This document shows positions 10,290 to 21,594 of a DNA stretch of 64,000 bases, one piece after another. The stretch's first letter is position 1, and every line of letters starts with the position of its first letter. A program made the translations under genes and the position numbers. This stretch comes from Aspidiotus rigidus (taxonomy: Eukaryota; Arthropoda; Insecta; Hemiptera; Diaspididae): contig JAVHKY010000004.1 of NCBI GenBank assembly GCA_035079385.1, positions 16,089,001-16,153,000 of the forward strand. The letters run 5' to 3'. The notes below the pieces were generated by a model. The model was not told the DNA's origin. It did no database searches and saw only the letters and a program-made list of their open reading frames with translations.

Positions 10290-11276
10290 ATGGGTAAAGA
10301 CTCGATATCGGAGGATGAAAACTTCGAATTGTCGGAAGCTGAATTTAGAAAAATGCTCATAATAGACACCAAGCTGATAAGAAAAACAGTCTTAAAAACA
10401 GAAGAAACCCTCCAAGCTCTCTCTGGAGAAATAGAGCAATTAAAACAAGAGAACGTCGACTTAAAGAGAGAGAATGAACGTTTGAGAGAAGATGTTAACG
10501 AATTGTACTGCCAGAACGAAGAATTTGCGAATAGAATGAACGATATGGACCAATATAGTAGAATAGAGAACATCGTTATCACTGGAATACCTGCCAGAAA
10601 AGACGAAAATATTCGCGAGATAATAAAAAATATTGCCGAAAAAGTGGAATTAAAAATAGAAGATAGCGAAATCTCGACTGCTCATCGGCTTCCGAGCAAG
10701 AAGAGTGAGACTCCCAACATAATAGCGAGACTCAATAACAGAGATAAGAAGAAAGAACTGATCGTGAGAGCTAAAGCTAAAAAACTGAAAGCCAGCGTGC
10801 TAGAATGGACGAAAGAGAATACGCCGATCTACATAAGTAACCACTTAACCAGATACACTGCCGAATTACTGAGAGAAGCAAAAAAGCTACGGGATGAAGG
10901 ATACTTCGAGTATGTATGGGAAAAGGACGCCAAAATCCTCATCAGAAAAGACGAAAATAGCCTCGCGGTACGAATAAAAGACAAATCGCAACTGGAAACG
11001 ATTCAACTGAGGTCAAGAAGTGAAGAGATAACGAACGGAGACGAGAACGGAGCTTCAGAAGAGGATGCGGGAAAAGAAGAGCGTAAAGAAGTTCACGAAG
11101 AGCAAGGAAATCTCAGTGAAGCGACTAATAAAACCACGCGAAACTTCAAAAAGCAGCTGTCAATAAAGTCATTTGTGGCGGCGCAGAAATCACCTCCTAG
11201 AACGAGAAACCAGACCAAGTTTGACCAGAAAATGGAAAAACATCGGGCATCGAATAGAGGTAAGGGTAGATATTAA
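10290..11276 (+). CDS. LINE ORF1 protein, coiled coil plus RRM-like RNA-binding domain
   Basis: An intact 328-residue ORF1p. Residues about 35-88 form a heptad-rich coiled coil (LKQENVDLKRENERLREDV). This is followed by the QYSRIENIVITGIP block that opens the RRM-like domain of L1-type ORF1 proteins (about 90-165). A conserved C-terminal segment (about 165-235) follows, then an acidic stretch and a basic tail. No zinc knuckles are present. Family members bind LINE RNA and form trimers within the ribonucleoprotein. The ATG at 10,290 is the first in the frame and lies 176 bp from the element's 5' end. The frame ends in TAA at 11,274-11,276 and stays open, in the same frame, into ORF2. Confidence 0.88.
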   Translation: MGKDSISEDENFELSEAEFRKMLIIDTKLIRKTVLKTEETLQALSGEIEQLKQENVDLKRENERLREDVNELYCQNEEFANRMNDMDQYSRIENIVITGIPARKDENIREIIKNIAEKVELKIEDSEISTAHRLPSKKSETPNIIARLNNRDKKKELIVRAKAKKLKASVLEWTKENTPIYISNHLTRYTAELLREAKKLRDEGYFEYVWEKDAKILIRKDENSLAVRIKDKSQLETIQLRSRSEEITNGDENGASEEDAGKEERKEVHEEQGNLSEATNKTTRNFKKQLSIKSFVAAQKSPPRTRNQTKFDQKMEKHRASNRGKGRY

Positions 11277-11429
11277 TGTAAGCCGAACTCGTCTCGCCCA
11301 GTCAGGTCTTGTCAGCCAGGGCGAAAACGACCAAACCACTCAACATTAAATAAAAAAACCTCTCAAAATAAAAAAAGGGAAAAAAGCAAAAATGATAGGG
11401 AAAATAAAAAACTGGGAAAAAACTATACC

Positions 11430-14318
11430 TTGGAAGGGAAGGATCATGGATATGGGAATAAAAATGAGTTATACATTGCAAGTCTGAACGTTAGAAGTCT
11501 AAAAGGAACGGAGAAATTTGATGAATTGGAAAACGCATTTGAAAATTCAAACTTTGATATACTGGGACTATCAGAAGTACGGAGGCAAAACGAGGGGATA
11601 AGAACAACAAAAAGAGGGAATATGTTCTGCCATATAGGAAACAATGAAGGACAAAGAGGGGTAGGTTTCCTAATAAAAGGGATATGGAAGAATAATGTTA
11701 AGGAATTTAAAGGAATATCAGATAGAGTAGCGCTTCTCAAAATACAAATCGAAAATAAAGAAATAATAATAATGCAAGTATACGCCCCTACTGCTGAATC
11801 AGAAGAGGAAAAAGTTGATGAATTTTATGGAAAATTAAGTGACGAATTACAGGAAAAGAAGGCTAGTGAACGAAGGAAAATAATAATTATGGGAGATTAC
11901 AACAGCCAGATCGGAATCCGTAAAAAGGAGGAAAAGGACACCATAGGAGAGTATTGCTATGGTAGAAGAAACAAAAGGGGTGAGAGGCTCATCGAATTTT
12001 GTGTGGAACACGAACTTAAAATAGTGAATACATATTTCAAGAAAAGGAAAGAGAGAAGATGAACTTGGATATCTCCAGACCAGAAATATAAAACCCAAAT
12101 CGACTATATCTTAGTATCAAAGAATGAAAAAAAAGTAACAGATTTCAACGTGGTAAAAAAATTTCAATACCACTCAGACCATCGCTTAATCATGTGTAAA
12201 ATGAATCTGAAGGGATGGAGAAAAAACAAAATACTACATCAATATCTAGACAGTAGAATAAAAGAAGATGAGGAAGAGGAATATAAGACGAATATTAACA
12301 AAATGTTGGAAAAGCTAACGGGGGAGGAAGCTAGTATTGATGAAATCAATAGTGAAATAGTGAATGCAATAAAAGAGGCTACCAGAATAACGAAAAGGAA
12401 TAAAGACAAGCGTTCGGGAGACAAATTACCAGATGACATTTTAGACCTAATAAAAAAAAGAGAAAAAATTAAAAACACTAGAAGAGAGACAAGGGGAAGT
12501 AATGTAGAGCTGAATATAATATGCAAATTGATAAGGCGAAAAATAAGAGAGTATAATGCAGAGAAGGAGGAGGAAATGATCATGGATATTCTAGAAACAA
12601 CAAAAAGTACCAAAAAAATGAGGAGAGAATTGTCGTCAGGAATGAAGTGGATCAGTTATATGACAGATGAAAAAGGAAAAAAAATATACGATCGGAATGA
12701 AATAAATAAATTGGTTAGTGGATTCTATCAAAAATTGTATGACACACCGGAAGAAACTACAGTTACTGGGAAAAAAGAGGCAAACAGTAAAAATGAGGAT
12801 GAAAGGGAGGAAGATTTAATTCCTGAGATTATGAACGAGGAGGTGAGGATGGTAGTGAAGAGTCTAAAAAAAGAAAAGTCTATAGGAACAGATGGAGTCA
12901 CCAACGAGCAAGTGAAATACGGAGGACAGAAGCTACTGGAAAAGATTACTAGGCTGTTGAATAAGGTAATGGCAGAAAAGAAAATCCCTGAGAGCTGGAA
13001 CGAGTCAGATATAATAATAATACATAAAAAAGGGGATAAACACAAAATATCAAATTATAGACCGATCAGTATTACTTCGACAATGGCAAAGATATTCTCA
13101 AAGATAATTGCAAACAGAATAAAAAAGAATATAGAAGAACAGCAACCCGTGGAACAAGCTGGATTTAGGAAAGGCTTTGCGACCACCGACCACTTACATG
13201 TGATCAACCAACTTATAGAAAAAACAAATGAATACAAAAAAAAATTATACTTAGCATTTATAGATTACAAGAAAGCCTATGACTCAATAGATCACGAATT
13301 CATGATGAAAGCTTTGAAAAATCAGGGAATACAGGAGGGGTACAGAGGTATAATAAGAGAAGTGTACAGGGGAGGAAAAGCAAGAGTAGTTACGGACAAA
13401 AAAGGGGAGCATTTCAGAGTAAAAAGAGGAATAAAACAGGGGGACCCAAGGTCATCCTTAATCTTCATTGCAGCAATGGAAGAAATTTTCAAAAAATTAG
13501 AGTGGGAAACGAAAGGTGTGAAAGTAAATGGAGAATATCTCAGCCACCTACTTTTTGCTGATGATGTGGTACTAATAAGTGAGAGTGTGGATGAGCTGGA
13601 GGAAATGATAAAAAACTTGAATAGAGAGGGTAAGGAATCTGGACTGGAGATAAGTATGGAAAAAACAAAAATAATGGGGATGAAAGAGAATAGAAGGGAT
13701 ATACTTATAAATGAGCAAAAAATAGAATGGGTAGAGGATATTATATACCTGGGTCAGAGAATAGCAATGGAGAACAGAACTAGAGAAGAAGTCAGCAGAA
13801 GAATAAAATTAGCGTGGCAGAAATACTGGTCATTAAAATATGTCTTCAAGGGAAAATTCGGGAACAAATACAAAGGAGAATTATTAAATAGCTGTGTCCT
13901 GCCAACTTTATCCTATGGAGCGCAAACATGGACAACTACAAAAAATGAAGAAAGAAAAATCAATACAACGTTCAACTCAATGTTAAGATCAATGCTGGGA
14001 TTAAAAATAAAAGATCGGGTAAAAATAACAGATATGAAGAGTAAAGTAAGAAACAGTAAAGACTTTTTACACGAAATAAGAAGAATGAGATGGAACTGGG
14101 CAGGGCATGTAGAAAGAATTCAGGATAATAGATGGACATATAAAATTGCAAAGTGGTGGTTAAGGGAAGGCAGAAAAAAGGGGAAACAAAAAAAAAGGTG
14201 GAGGGATGAACTGGTGGATTTCATAAAAAACAAAAATTATGGGGAGGTAGCAAGAGACAGACGAGAATGGGCGAGAATGAGTGAGGCCTATGCTCACAAT
14301 GTGGGCTTAATGGATTAA
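11430..14318 (+). pseudogene. LINE ORF2: AP endonuclease plus reverse transcriptase, one nonsense codon
   Basis: An APE-type endonuclease (SLNVRSLK, LSEVR, VYAPT, GDYN at about residues 155-158) runs to a TGA at 12,060-12,062. The same frame continues without any shift with TWISPD, QIDYIL and SDHR, which complete the endonuclease. The reverse transcriptase follows, with FIDYKKAYD (first catalytic Asp), KQGDPRSS and FADD near 13,554-13,565. The C-terminal region has LSYGAQTW and WAGHVER. Family alignments usually have Trp at the TGA position, so a single TGG-to-TGA change is the likely lesion. No in-frame ATG lies between the ORF1 stop and the endonuclease start; 11,430 is a TTG in open sequence. 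The TGA should prevent a full-length product unless read through. Confidence 0.9.
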
Positions 14319-14368
14319 GTGTATTTTTCTTTCCAACTATTGTAAAAAAACAAAAAAAAAATAAAGGC

Positions 14369-14394
14369 TATTATTATTATTATTATTATTATTA
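14369..14394. repeat. ATT microsatellite tail of the LINE
   Basis: About eight repeats of ATT follow the A-rich 3' UTR and run directly into the target duplication, marking the 3' end. Confidence 0.85.
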
Positions 14395-14407
14395 TAATTA
14401 GAAGCAT
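14395..14407. repeat. Target-site duplication of LINE, right copy
   Basis: TAATTAGAAGCAT, identical to 10,101-10,113. Confidence 0.92.
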
Positions 14408-14414
14408 TTATAAA

Positions 14415-14479
14415 ATGACTCCAAACAGTTACAAAATCGACCTTTCCGAGTACGACGGTGACGAATTTAGAAACTATTT
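14415..14479 (+). other. Candidate host first coding exon (speculative)
   Basis: ATG in the context AAAATG opens 21 codons of acidic, coding-like peptide (start MTPNSYK, then DLSEYDGDEF). The frame runs into a perfect GTAAGT splice-donor sequence at 14,480, with phase 2. It lies 8 bp after the LINE's right target duplication. No downstream exon was found and the peptide is not recognised, so it could be chance. If real, the LINE sits in its 5' UTR or promoter. Confidence 0.2.
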
Positions 14480-14485
14480 GTAAGT

Positions 14486-15720
14486 TGCCTACAGGCTATA
14501 CAAATACGATTAATACAGCAGGAAAGCGACAGGACACGACGCGACGCGATTGTTTCTAAAGATAACTTCATTTTCCCAGTTTGTCTCGCGATTGCGTATG
14601 TGTCGTCTGCTACGCAATTTCGAACGATGGAAATTCATACTCGGTGCGTGTTTTATTATTACACGTCTGCAACGACTTCGCGATGCAAATAGGTATAAAT
14701 GTAGTTTCACATCGGAAGATAGAAATACATCAATGCGCACTTGCGCCGCGACCATTCTTCACGCACCCGATGCAGATTTGTTGCATTCTAGTTGAATATG
14801 TGCGAAGTCGGTCGCTCATATATGAGGCCGCGGATGATTAATAATGATACAAGTTGGAAAAAAAAAAAAAAAATCAGCTTAAATTAACGACAATTGGTTG
14901 TAGTGTCGCGTAATGTCGAAGAAGAGGAATGTTTACAGTTTATACTTTTGTCGTTAGTAGTACAGTGACTTCCACAATTTTTTTCTCTTTCTACTATCCT
15001 CCATACTTGCCTATCAATCTGTGCATGTTCAAAAATCGTACTCATTTAGGTGGGCGCCCGGCGTTCCATAATGTAGAGTAATTACCATTCTCATACCAAC
15101 TGTATTAAAATTGTAGTTGCACGTCATCAATAATGGAATACAGGTCATGTAATGAGGAATAATTCATATACCAAAAAGAAGAAAAAGTTGGAAAATGAGA
15201 TGAAAAGATGATCGAAAAAACTAGGGCAAGAGAGAGGTGGTTCACCAGCTGAGAGGAGGAGGCGCGTGGTAACAGCGCTGCCTTCAACTCGTAGTTCTAC
15301 CAAAAAGAGAAAATCGAAGACAGGACATAATATCTACTGAAAATATTGAAAATTCAAATAATATCAAGTAATATTGCATATAAATTTTTGACCGTTTTAA
15401 TGCCTTTACCGGCACTCCACCCCACTATTGGAAATCTGCAAGGCTGAGTTTGCGAAGCCGAATTGCCCCCCCCCCCCCCCCCTTCTTCGGTTGATGGACT
15501 TAGAATCGAACCCTCGACCCAATCCAGAAATCTGGGAGACCGAGTTCGAGTTTCCCAGTTCTAGCGTACTGTGTAAGTATATTATTATAGGGTTATACCA
15601 GTTTTAAACTAAGCCTATGCTCATCTGTATATTAAACTAGCCAACCCTAGGCTTGAACTAAGCTTAGTATACAATATATTAGGGATATAATATGGCTTAG
15701 CATATAAGGTAAGCTAGGCT
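14486..15720. other. No firm feature
   Basis: Unassigned sequence with an A-run (about 14,860), a C-run of about 20 (15,463-15,482) and short open frames at 14,510-14,841 that overlap on both strands. A T-arm-like 'gggttcgattc' on the minus strand near 15,515 has no matching stem. The sequence near 15,590-15,720 repeats 'taagctaggc/aagcctagg'-type words. Confidence 0.35.
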
Positions 15721-15745
15721 ATATTTATTTATTTATTTATTTATT

Positions 15746-16060
15746 TCAGTTTATTTGGGAGGGTGCTGCAAACAGACGCGTAGTCCAATTACTTGCAACA
15801 CCCCGTAAAAAATGACATAATAAGATAAAACAAAAAAAAAACAAAACAAAACAAAACAAAAAAAAAATAGAATGAGATAATAATTAACAAAATAATAAAC
15901 AAATCAATAAATAATAAAAATAAAAAATAAAAATAAATACAAATAAATAAATAAAAAATAATAAAATAATAAAAATAAAAAATAAAAACAAACGGAAAAA
16001 AAAGAAAAAATGTAATAATAATACCAATAGAACCAAAAAAAAAAAAAAAGTCATTGCCAC
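15746..16060 (-). repeat. Low-complexity T-rich 3' UTR of the LINE
   Basis: The plus strand reads as long runs of A with occasional C, T and G between 15,825 and 16,050. It sits between the stop codon side of the ORF and the conserved 'aataaactgaaa' end, so it is inside the element. Confidence 0.7.
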
Positions 16061-16073
16061 CACCACCCAGGCC

Positions 16074-18960
16074 TTACCCCAGCATACTATGAAGCCTTCT
16101 CTTCAGTTCCTCTCGTTTTAAATCAAATATATCCAAGTCAGGATGCCTATCAGTCAATTTATTCCAAAAATTTACGCCCCTATTAAGCACACTGTATTCC
16201 AAGGCGTTTGTTCGCACGTTCATTGGGCGAAATACGAATCTCGAGCGACTATTAGCTCTGGGAACGCTCAGGGATATTTTCGATAGAAGATAGGGCTCAT
16301 ATATTCTGCCATGAAGAATATCATGGAGAAATAAAACTGATCCTATCATTCTTCTATTATTTAATGAGACGACCTGAAATCCTTTCAGCAGTTCATGGTA
16401 TCCTATGTCAGTTGGGTAGTATTCAAATGTCTTGTAGTAAAGGTATTTCAGGAATCTTTTCTGTATTGACTCTATTTTGTTTATATTATTACTCGAGTGG
16501 GGATTCCAAACTAATGCACCATATTCTAGATTCGATCTTACCAAAGCAAAGTAAAGTGTTTTTAGAATTTGCATATTTTTAAATAGACTTGCATTCCTGA
16601 TTATAAACCCAACTGCCCGTTTTGCCTTAGTAACAGTATGCTTAATGTGCCTTCTGTAATCCATTTGACTGTCCATTAACACTCCCAGGTCTTTGACATA
16701 TTCAGTCTCTCTGAGTGCTACCCCACCAATTTTGTAGGTATACTTGTACACTGCAGTCGTTTTTCTTGTGTATGTTATTTTCTCACACTTTCCTATATTG
16801 AAGGGAAGATAGTTCCTTTCACTCCACTTTTCTAGTGCATTTATATCTCTTTGAAGCTGCTCACCCTCCTCTGCATTTTTTATGGGGCGGAAGATCTTGA
16901 GATCATCCGCATATAATAGCAAATGCGAGTTTTTTACATCATCAGGAATATCATTAATGAAGAGTGTGAATAGGAGGGGACCCAGGTTGGACCCTTGAGG
17001 AACTCCTGACGGACAATGGAAAAGCCGCGACTCCGCACCCTTGTACATGACATACTGTTTCCTATCATTCAAGTACGATTTAAAGAATTGCAAAGTATTC
17101 TGTGAGAAACCAAAACTTTTCATTTTCCTAATCAGCAATGGGTGATTTACTTTATCAAATGCTTTTTGAAAGTCTGTATATACTGTGTCGACCTGTCCGC
17201 GTTGATCTAGTTGCTCCATAATAAATTGGCTAAAGTAGGCTAAGTTAGTATGTACCCCTCGTTTTGGAAGAAAGCCATGTTGTGCATTTGTTATCATATT
17301 CTTAACCTGAGGGAAGAGCTGCTTGTGTATCAATGACTCAAGTATTTTTGCTGGTACTGGGATTATAGAAAGGGGCCTGTGATTTGTGATCTCTGCTGTT
17401 AATTCACTTTTTGGTACTGGTGCAGTCCTTGATATCTTCCACTTCTGCGGGATTGTCTTGCTGTTTATACATAGGTTAAAGATATAGGTGAGAGGGGCCG
17501 CTAACATTTTCTTGAAGCCTTTATAGATGTATGTAGGTATTCGGTCAGGTCCTAAAGTCGGCTTAGCTTTCAATTTTTTAATGGCCAGCTCAACATCTGT
17601 TTCGGTGAATTGAGTAAGGTCTATTGCTGGGCAATTGATGTACATATGATCTATGACTGATCTCTCATGCAATTCAAAGTCATTAGAGGGTACTACATAC
17701 ACAGAGGAAAAATAAGTTGCAAAGGCCTCTGCAATTACATTGTGCTTATTAAGTGTTTTACCCTCAAATACCTTTGAGTCTACTGAATTGGGAGTCTTCA
17801 TGCTTTTGCTTTTTATAAATTGCCAGAAGTTGATTGGGTTTTGTCTGAAACCTTCTTCTAGGGAGCTGTGGTATGTTTTATGTGCAACTCTTATTCCATT
17901 CTTTAGGGTTTTCCGCAACTCTTTGTATTTGTTATTATTATCTACGGTATTATTCTTTTTCAACTTTCGTCGTGCCCTTTCCTTTTCTTTTAGTAGGGAT
18001 ATTATTTCTTTCGTAAACCATGGAGGGTACTTCCTGCAGGCACTTCTTATTTTTGTGATTGGGACAGTCTTGCCAATGATCTCATCCATGGAAGACTGAA
18101 AATACTGTTCAGCTTCATCCGGGTCCTCAAGACCATATAGGTTATTCCAACATTTGGCAGCTACAAGGTCATACATTTTTCGGAAATCTGCCCTAGCATA
18201 GCATAAACGGGTTTCACCAGCCCAATTAGTAGGCTGACATATCTTTGTAGGTTTTACAATGGGAATGGATAAACTCAGTGGTGGGTGATATGAATTTTCT
18301 TTTTTTATAAGTGATTCTGTCCTATTTACCTCCAGATTTAGTATATCTGTCAGTACCAAATCCAGAGTACATCCATATTCGTTTAGGACATTGTTGTATG
18401 AATTGAGATTGTTTACATGTATGAAGTCGTAGAGGGTTGCAGCCTTGCTACAACTAGTTTGCATACTGTGAATGGGGTCATCTCCTGGTCTGTATGACGG
18501 TATATTAAAGTCACCTAATAGTAATACGTATTCCTTTTCAGACAGCTTGGATATGTGGATAGTCAGTAGGTCACAAACATGTGTATATATATTGATTGAT
18601 GTGTGAGGGGGGAAATAGACTATCACTACATTCAGTTTTTTGGCCAGCTTAGGTACTAATATTTTCACCCACAGATATTCACATTCACTATCATTCCTCT
18701 CTAGCATGTAGTTCCACTTTTACAGCAAGAAGTACACCTCCTCCCCTACTAAGCCCTGTTGCGTCACGATTTCTGTCTTTCCTGAAGACCCTGTAAGAGG
18801 AATGAAGGAGCTCGGCTGTATAAATTCCCTCCCACAACCATGTTTCTGTTAAGCCATATATACAGTAATCTTTTGTTAGTGTGTTGAGATAGAAATCATT
18901 GACTCTTGTTCCAAGGCCTCTGACGTTTTGGTACATAACAGTTATTTCCTGGAAACTCAT
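16074..18960 (-). pseudogene. LINE ORF2-like protein: endonuclease plus reverse transcriptase, one frameshift
   Basis: The start (ATG at 18,960, MSFQEITVMYQNVRGL) gives the endonuclease N-terminus with the catalytic LTETWL. After 89 codons the frame stops near 18,691, and an overlapping frame continues for 877 codons to 16,074. In that part are LLLGDFN (about 62-68), LDLVLTD, SYHPPL and PTLGPDRIP. The reverse transcriptase boxes VYTDFQKAFD (Asp near 512), SGVPQGSNLGPLLF and LLLYADD (about 597-602) follow. The C-terminal domain (LEYGALVW, FWNKL) is complete. All catalytic residues are present. A single small indel around 18,690-18,715 is the only clear break, so this is a young copy. Confidence 0.9.
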
Positions 18961-19302
18961 ACTAGTAGAGCTCTACGAAGCATCGAATAATGGCAGCCGA
19001 GCCACCTCCAAAGTTGAAAATGATAGAACGGTCAACGCAGTGGTTAATAATACACAGTAGCCTCTCCCAACAACTAGAAAAACTAACGACGAATTAACAA
19101 TAGGTGAAAGAGCCATCAGTCTCAAAACACACGCTCCGCGAATGAGCGAATGAAAATGTACGCATCACATATTCCCAACTATCAAAAACCCTTCAGCTGC
19201 CACAGAAAACCTTGAATCAGATTTCTAGCTCACGCAAGGCCTGACTAAGCACGGCGTCTTTAAAAAGTATCTCCTAAAACTCACGAATTTTTAAACGGAG
19301 TT

Positions 19303-19380
19303 GAACGAGGGGCGGCAGGGAACCTGTTTTATGGGGCACGCGGGATCTGAAAAATAGGAAGCTTTATATACGATAGACCG
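19303..19380. repeat. Partial family-H-related end
   Basis: 'gaacgaggggcggcaggg' followed by AACCTGTTTTATGGGGC matches the left-end block of family H. The second inverted repeat and the minisatellite are not seen. Similar sequence recurs at 59,650. Confidence 0.55.
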
Positions 19381-21480
19381 AATAATATCTCGCAAGCGAC
19401 GACCGAAGTGAATTGCGAGTTTTTTTTTTTTCATACGTTTCTTGGTTCTCTCCAGGTACTTAGCGATATTATAAATGATCTAAGAAAAAAGAGGATTATC
19501 ATAATTCATAAATAATTATAATGTTGCAAAAACCTATAAAAAATGAGTAATCGAGTTCGAGTGGAATTTAATTTGAAGAGAGGATTTTTTACGATTGAGA
19601 TATCGTGTAAAGAGATCAATCAATATACGTGTACTTTGTGTGAAATTCGATATATAATTATAATATCATGAAATGGGGAGTATACGTATAATTCTGGAAG
19701 CTTTTATCCAGGGTGGCAATTTATTGTCATTTTAATTTTAATAGAAACCAATTAGGTACATGTTTTTCAAAAGTTCCAAAATCATGAGGCTTGAAAACAT
19801 TCAAGCCTCAATGATCGTTTGAAAAGTTGTAGGAATTCTCTCAGTCGTTCTATCACGAAGGTAGGCATTTTCTCGCTAATGTATACAAAACTGGTACTAT
19901 AAACGTGTTTTAATGGATTGAAACATCTTTTCCTACTACCTAGCTATTTCGAAATTGTAATTCTAACAGGTTTAATATGGCTGTTATCATTTCCACGCGA
20001 GATTCCGTACTTCTGATGCGAGAGGTTCGCACTTATTTTGACGTATTCAGCGAGGGTTGTCGAAACAATTTTCTCGCACGTTGAGCAAATGCAAAAATAA
20101 ATTGTCGTTCTTCAGACTTTGTAACTTTTTCTCCTTCCATTATTTGTGTTCGTTTTATCAAGTTGTGCAACTTCTAGAGTGTCTCTGCTTTATCGACTAT
20201 AAATCAATCTTGGAGAAAATTGTACTTGCTACCTTTGCTAAAAACTTTCGACTAATAAATTACAGTAACCTGCGAAAAACAATATAAAAAGAGTTTTAAC
20301 GCGTTTTCCGCTCACCGTAGGCGCATTTTTAAGTCTTATTTACAAAAAGTTTAATATAGTATCTCGAATGTACACTGAATAAAAATGTAGGTTATCAGAC
20401 GTCGAGGATAAATTTAAGCGCGCACAAATCTCCTCTTGACCTGCGTTTGAAAGTTGTGATCTTTCTATTGAATGTTGGAGTTTTTATTTGCAGAAGAAGA
20501 AGTGGTGGAATAAAGTTTGAACACTAACCGGACCATCTTCCAATCTCGTTTGTTCAGTGTGGTCAATTGAAAATTATAACAAATTTGTGTACTAGGAATT
20601 ATTAATTACCCAATATTATGCCAGTAATGAAATCCCAATCTTCATTTCGTGGAAAGACTAATGGAACTTGAGTATTTCAAGAAGGAGAGACTTTTTCCGT
20701 ACCGGTATATAGCGTTTCAATTACTTAGTAGTTTTTATCTAACGCAATGAAAGAAATAAAACAAACAAACAAACAACGCAAAAGTCTCTTTTCGCTCTTT
20801 GTTTGTTCGGTCTTCTTTCTTTCGGTGCGTTTGATTAAATATAGGGACTAGGTGCGGATATTCGAAACGTCACGCGTTTTAATTATATGAGAGATTAGAG
20901 TTTAGTTTTCGCCTATTGTAAATAAACAATGCACGAGTATGTGGTAGGTCGACTGAAGTCAAGTCTAACATGATTGTAATTGCGGTGTATATGGCCAGTC
21001 AGCCCTCCCTCCGTACGACTCAGAATCACCCCAAGTTAGGCTTAATCGTTTGTGCTTGCTTTGTACCGTTGAGTTCTTCGTCTGAGGTACGTCAAATCTT
21101 GAGATCTGCAGGGAGGAAAGGAGGTTGCTTTAGTCAGCCACCAGCCTGGCTCTCCCTATGACTCGGAATCACCTCAGATCAAGCTTGATCGAATAGTTTG
21201 TAAGCCGTATGAGTCAAATTTCGATACGTCGAGAGTTGAAGATTATTTATTTTATGATTATATGTACTACTAAGAGATCCGCAAATTGCTCTCATGATGA
21301 AGGAATACTGACGCGAAAAATTGTGTATATTTTCCACTTACGGTGATGTGACCCCTTCCGACAAGGATGTCATTATCAAACACGAAAACTAATTAACTAA
21401 ATAATGATAACGTAAGAGGAAGAGAAAATGGAAATATTACAGGCACAGTCACAGTCCAGAAAGTAAGACTTTTCTGAAAA
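19381..21480. other. No recognisable gene or transposon
   Basis: About 2.1 kb of AT-rich sequence. The open frames (for example 20,057-20,287 and 20,970-21,161, +) show no family resemblance. A near-duplicate pair occurs at about 21,000-21,180: 'cagccctccct..gactcagaatcacccca' and 'ctggctctccctatgactcggaatcacctca'. Confidence 0.4.
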
Positions 21481-21516
21481 TGGATTTTCCAAATGTACAA
21501 ATCTACCTTATTAGTT

Positions 21517-21541
21517 GCTTTTGGTGTTATCCCATCATCAG
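21517..21541 (-). ncRNA. Hammerhead-like motif in PLE 3' region
   Basis: On the minus strand the exact hammerhead box CTGATGA is followed by a TGG...CCA hairpin and AAAAGC in place of the usual GAAAC. The position, 3' of the PLE ORF, is where PLE terminal repeats carry hammerheads. Changes in the second box and the weak stem suggest loss of activity. Confidence 0.4.
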
Positions 21542-21594
21542 CTCTTGTGTCGCAACTGGAACCATGAGTTTTTTTAGTATAACACTGTAATCTT

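Larger units (their letters stand above)
10114..14394 (+). mobile_element. Full-length RTE-superfamily-like LINE, 4.28 kb
   Basis: A perfect 13-bp direct repeat, TAATTAGAAGCAT, flanks the element, so both ends are defined. It has a 176-bp 5' UTR, ORF1 (10,290-11,276), ORF2 (about 11,430-14,318) and a short 3' UTR ending in AATAAA-like sequence and an ATT microsatellite (about 14,370-14,394). Microsatellite rather than poly(A) tails are typical of RTE-group LINEs. The exact duplication and a single nonsense codon indicate a recent insertion. Confidence 0.93.
15722..19290 (-). mobile_element. Jockey/CR1-group non-LTR retrotransposon, nearly full length
   Basis: On the minus strand the order is a 5' region (about 19,290-18,961), an ORF2-like protein (18,960-16,074), an unusual 3' UTR, and a terminal AAATA/TAAA microsatellite (about 15,722-15,746). 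The end reads 'gcagcaccctcccaaataaactgaaa' in pieces before the tail, a common terminal pattern in insect LINEs. The 3' UTR at about 15,820-16,050 is almost pure A/T (T-rich on the coding strand). No ORF1 was recognised and the 5' boundary is approximate. No target duplication was found. Confidence 0.85.

Noticed and set aside
11276..11278. UAAUG stop-start overlap for ORF2 reinitiation, as in some R1-clade LINEs
   Set aside because: The overlapping ATG is followed immediately by TAA in its own frame and does not lead into ORF2.
15500..15530. tRNA T-arm-like GGGTTCGATTC on the minus strand
   Set aside because: Flanking bases do not form the T stem, and no anticodon or acceptor stems are present.
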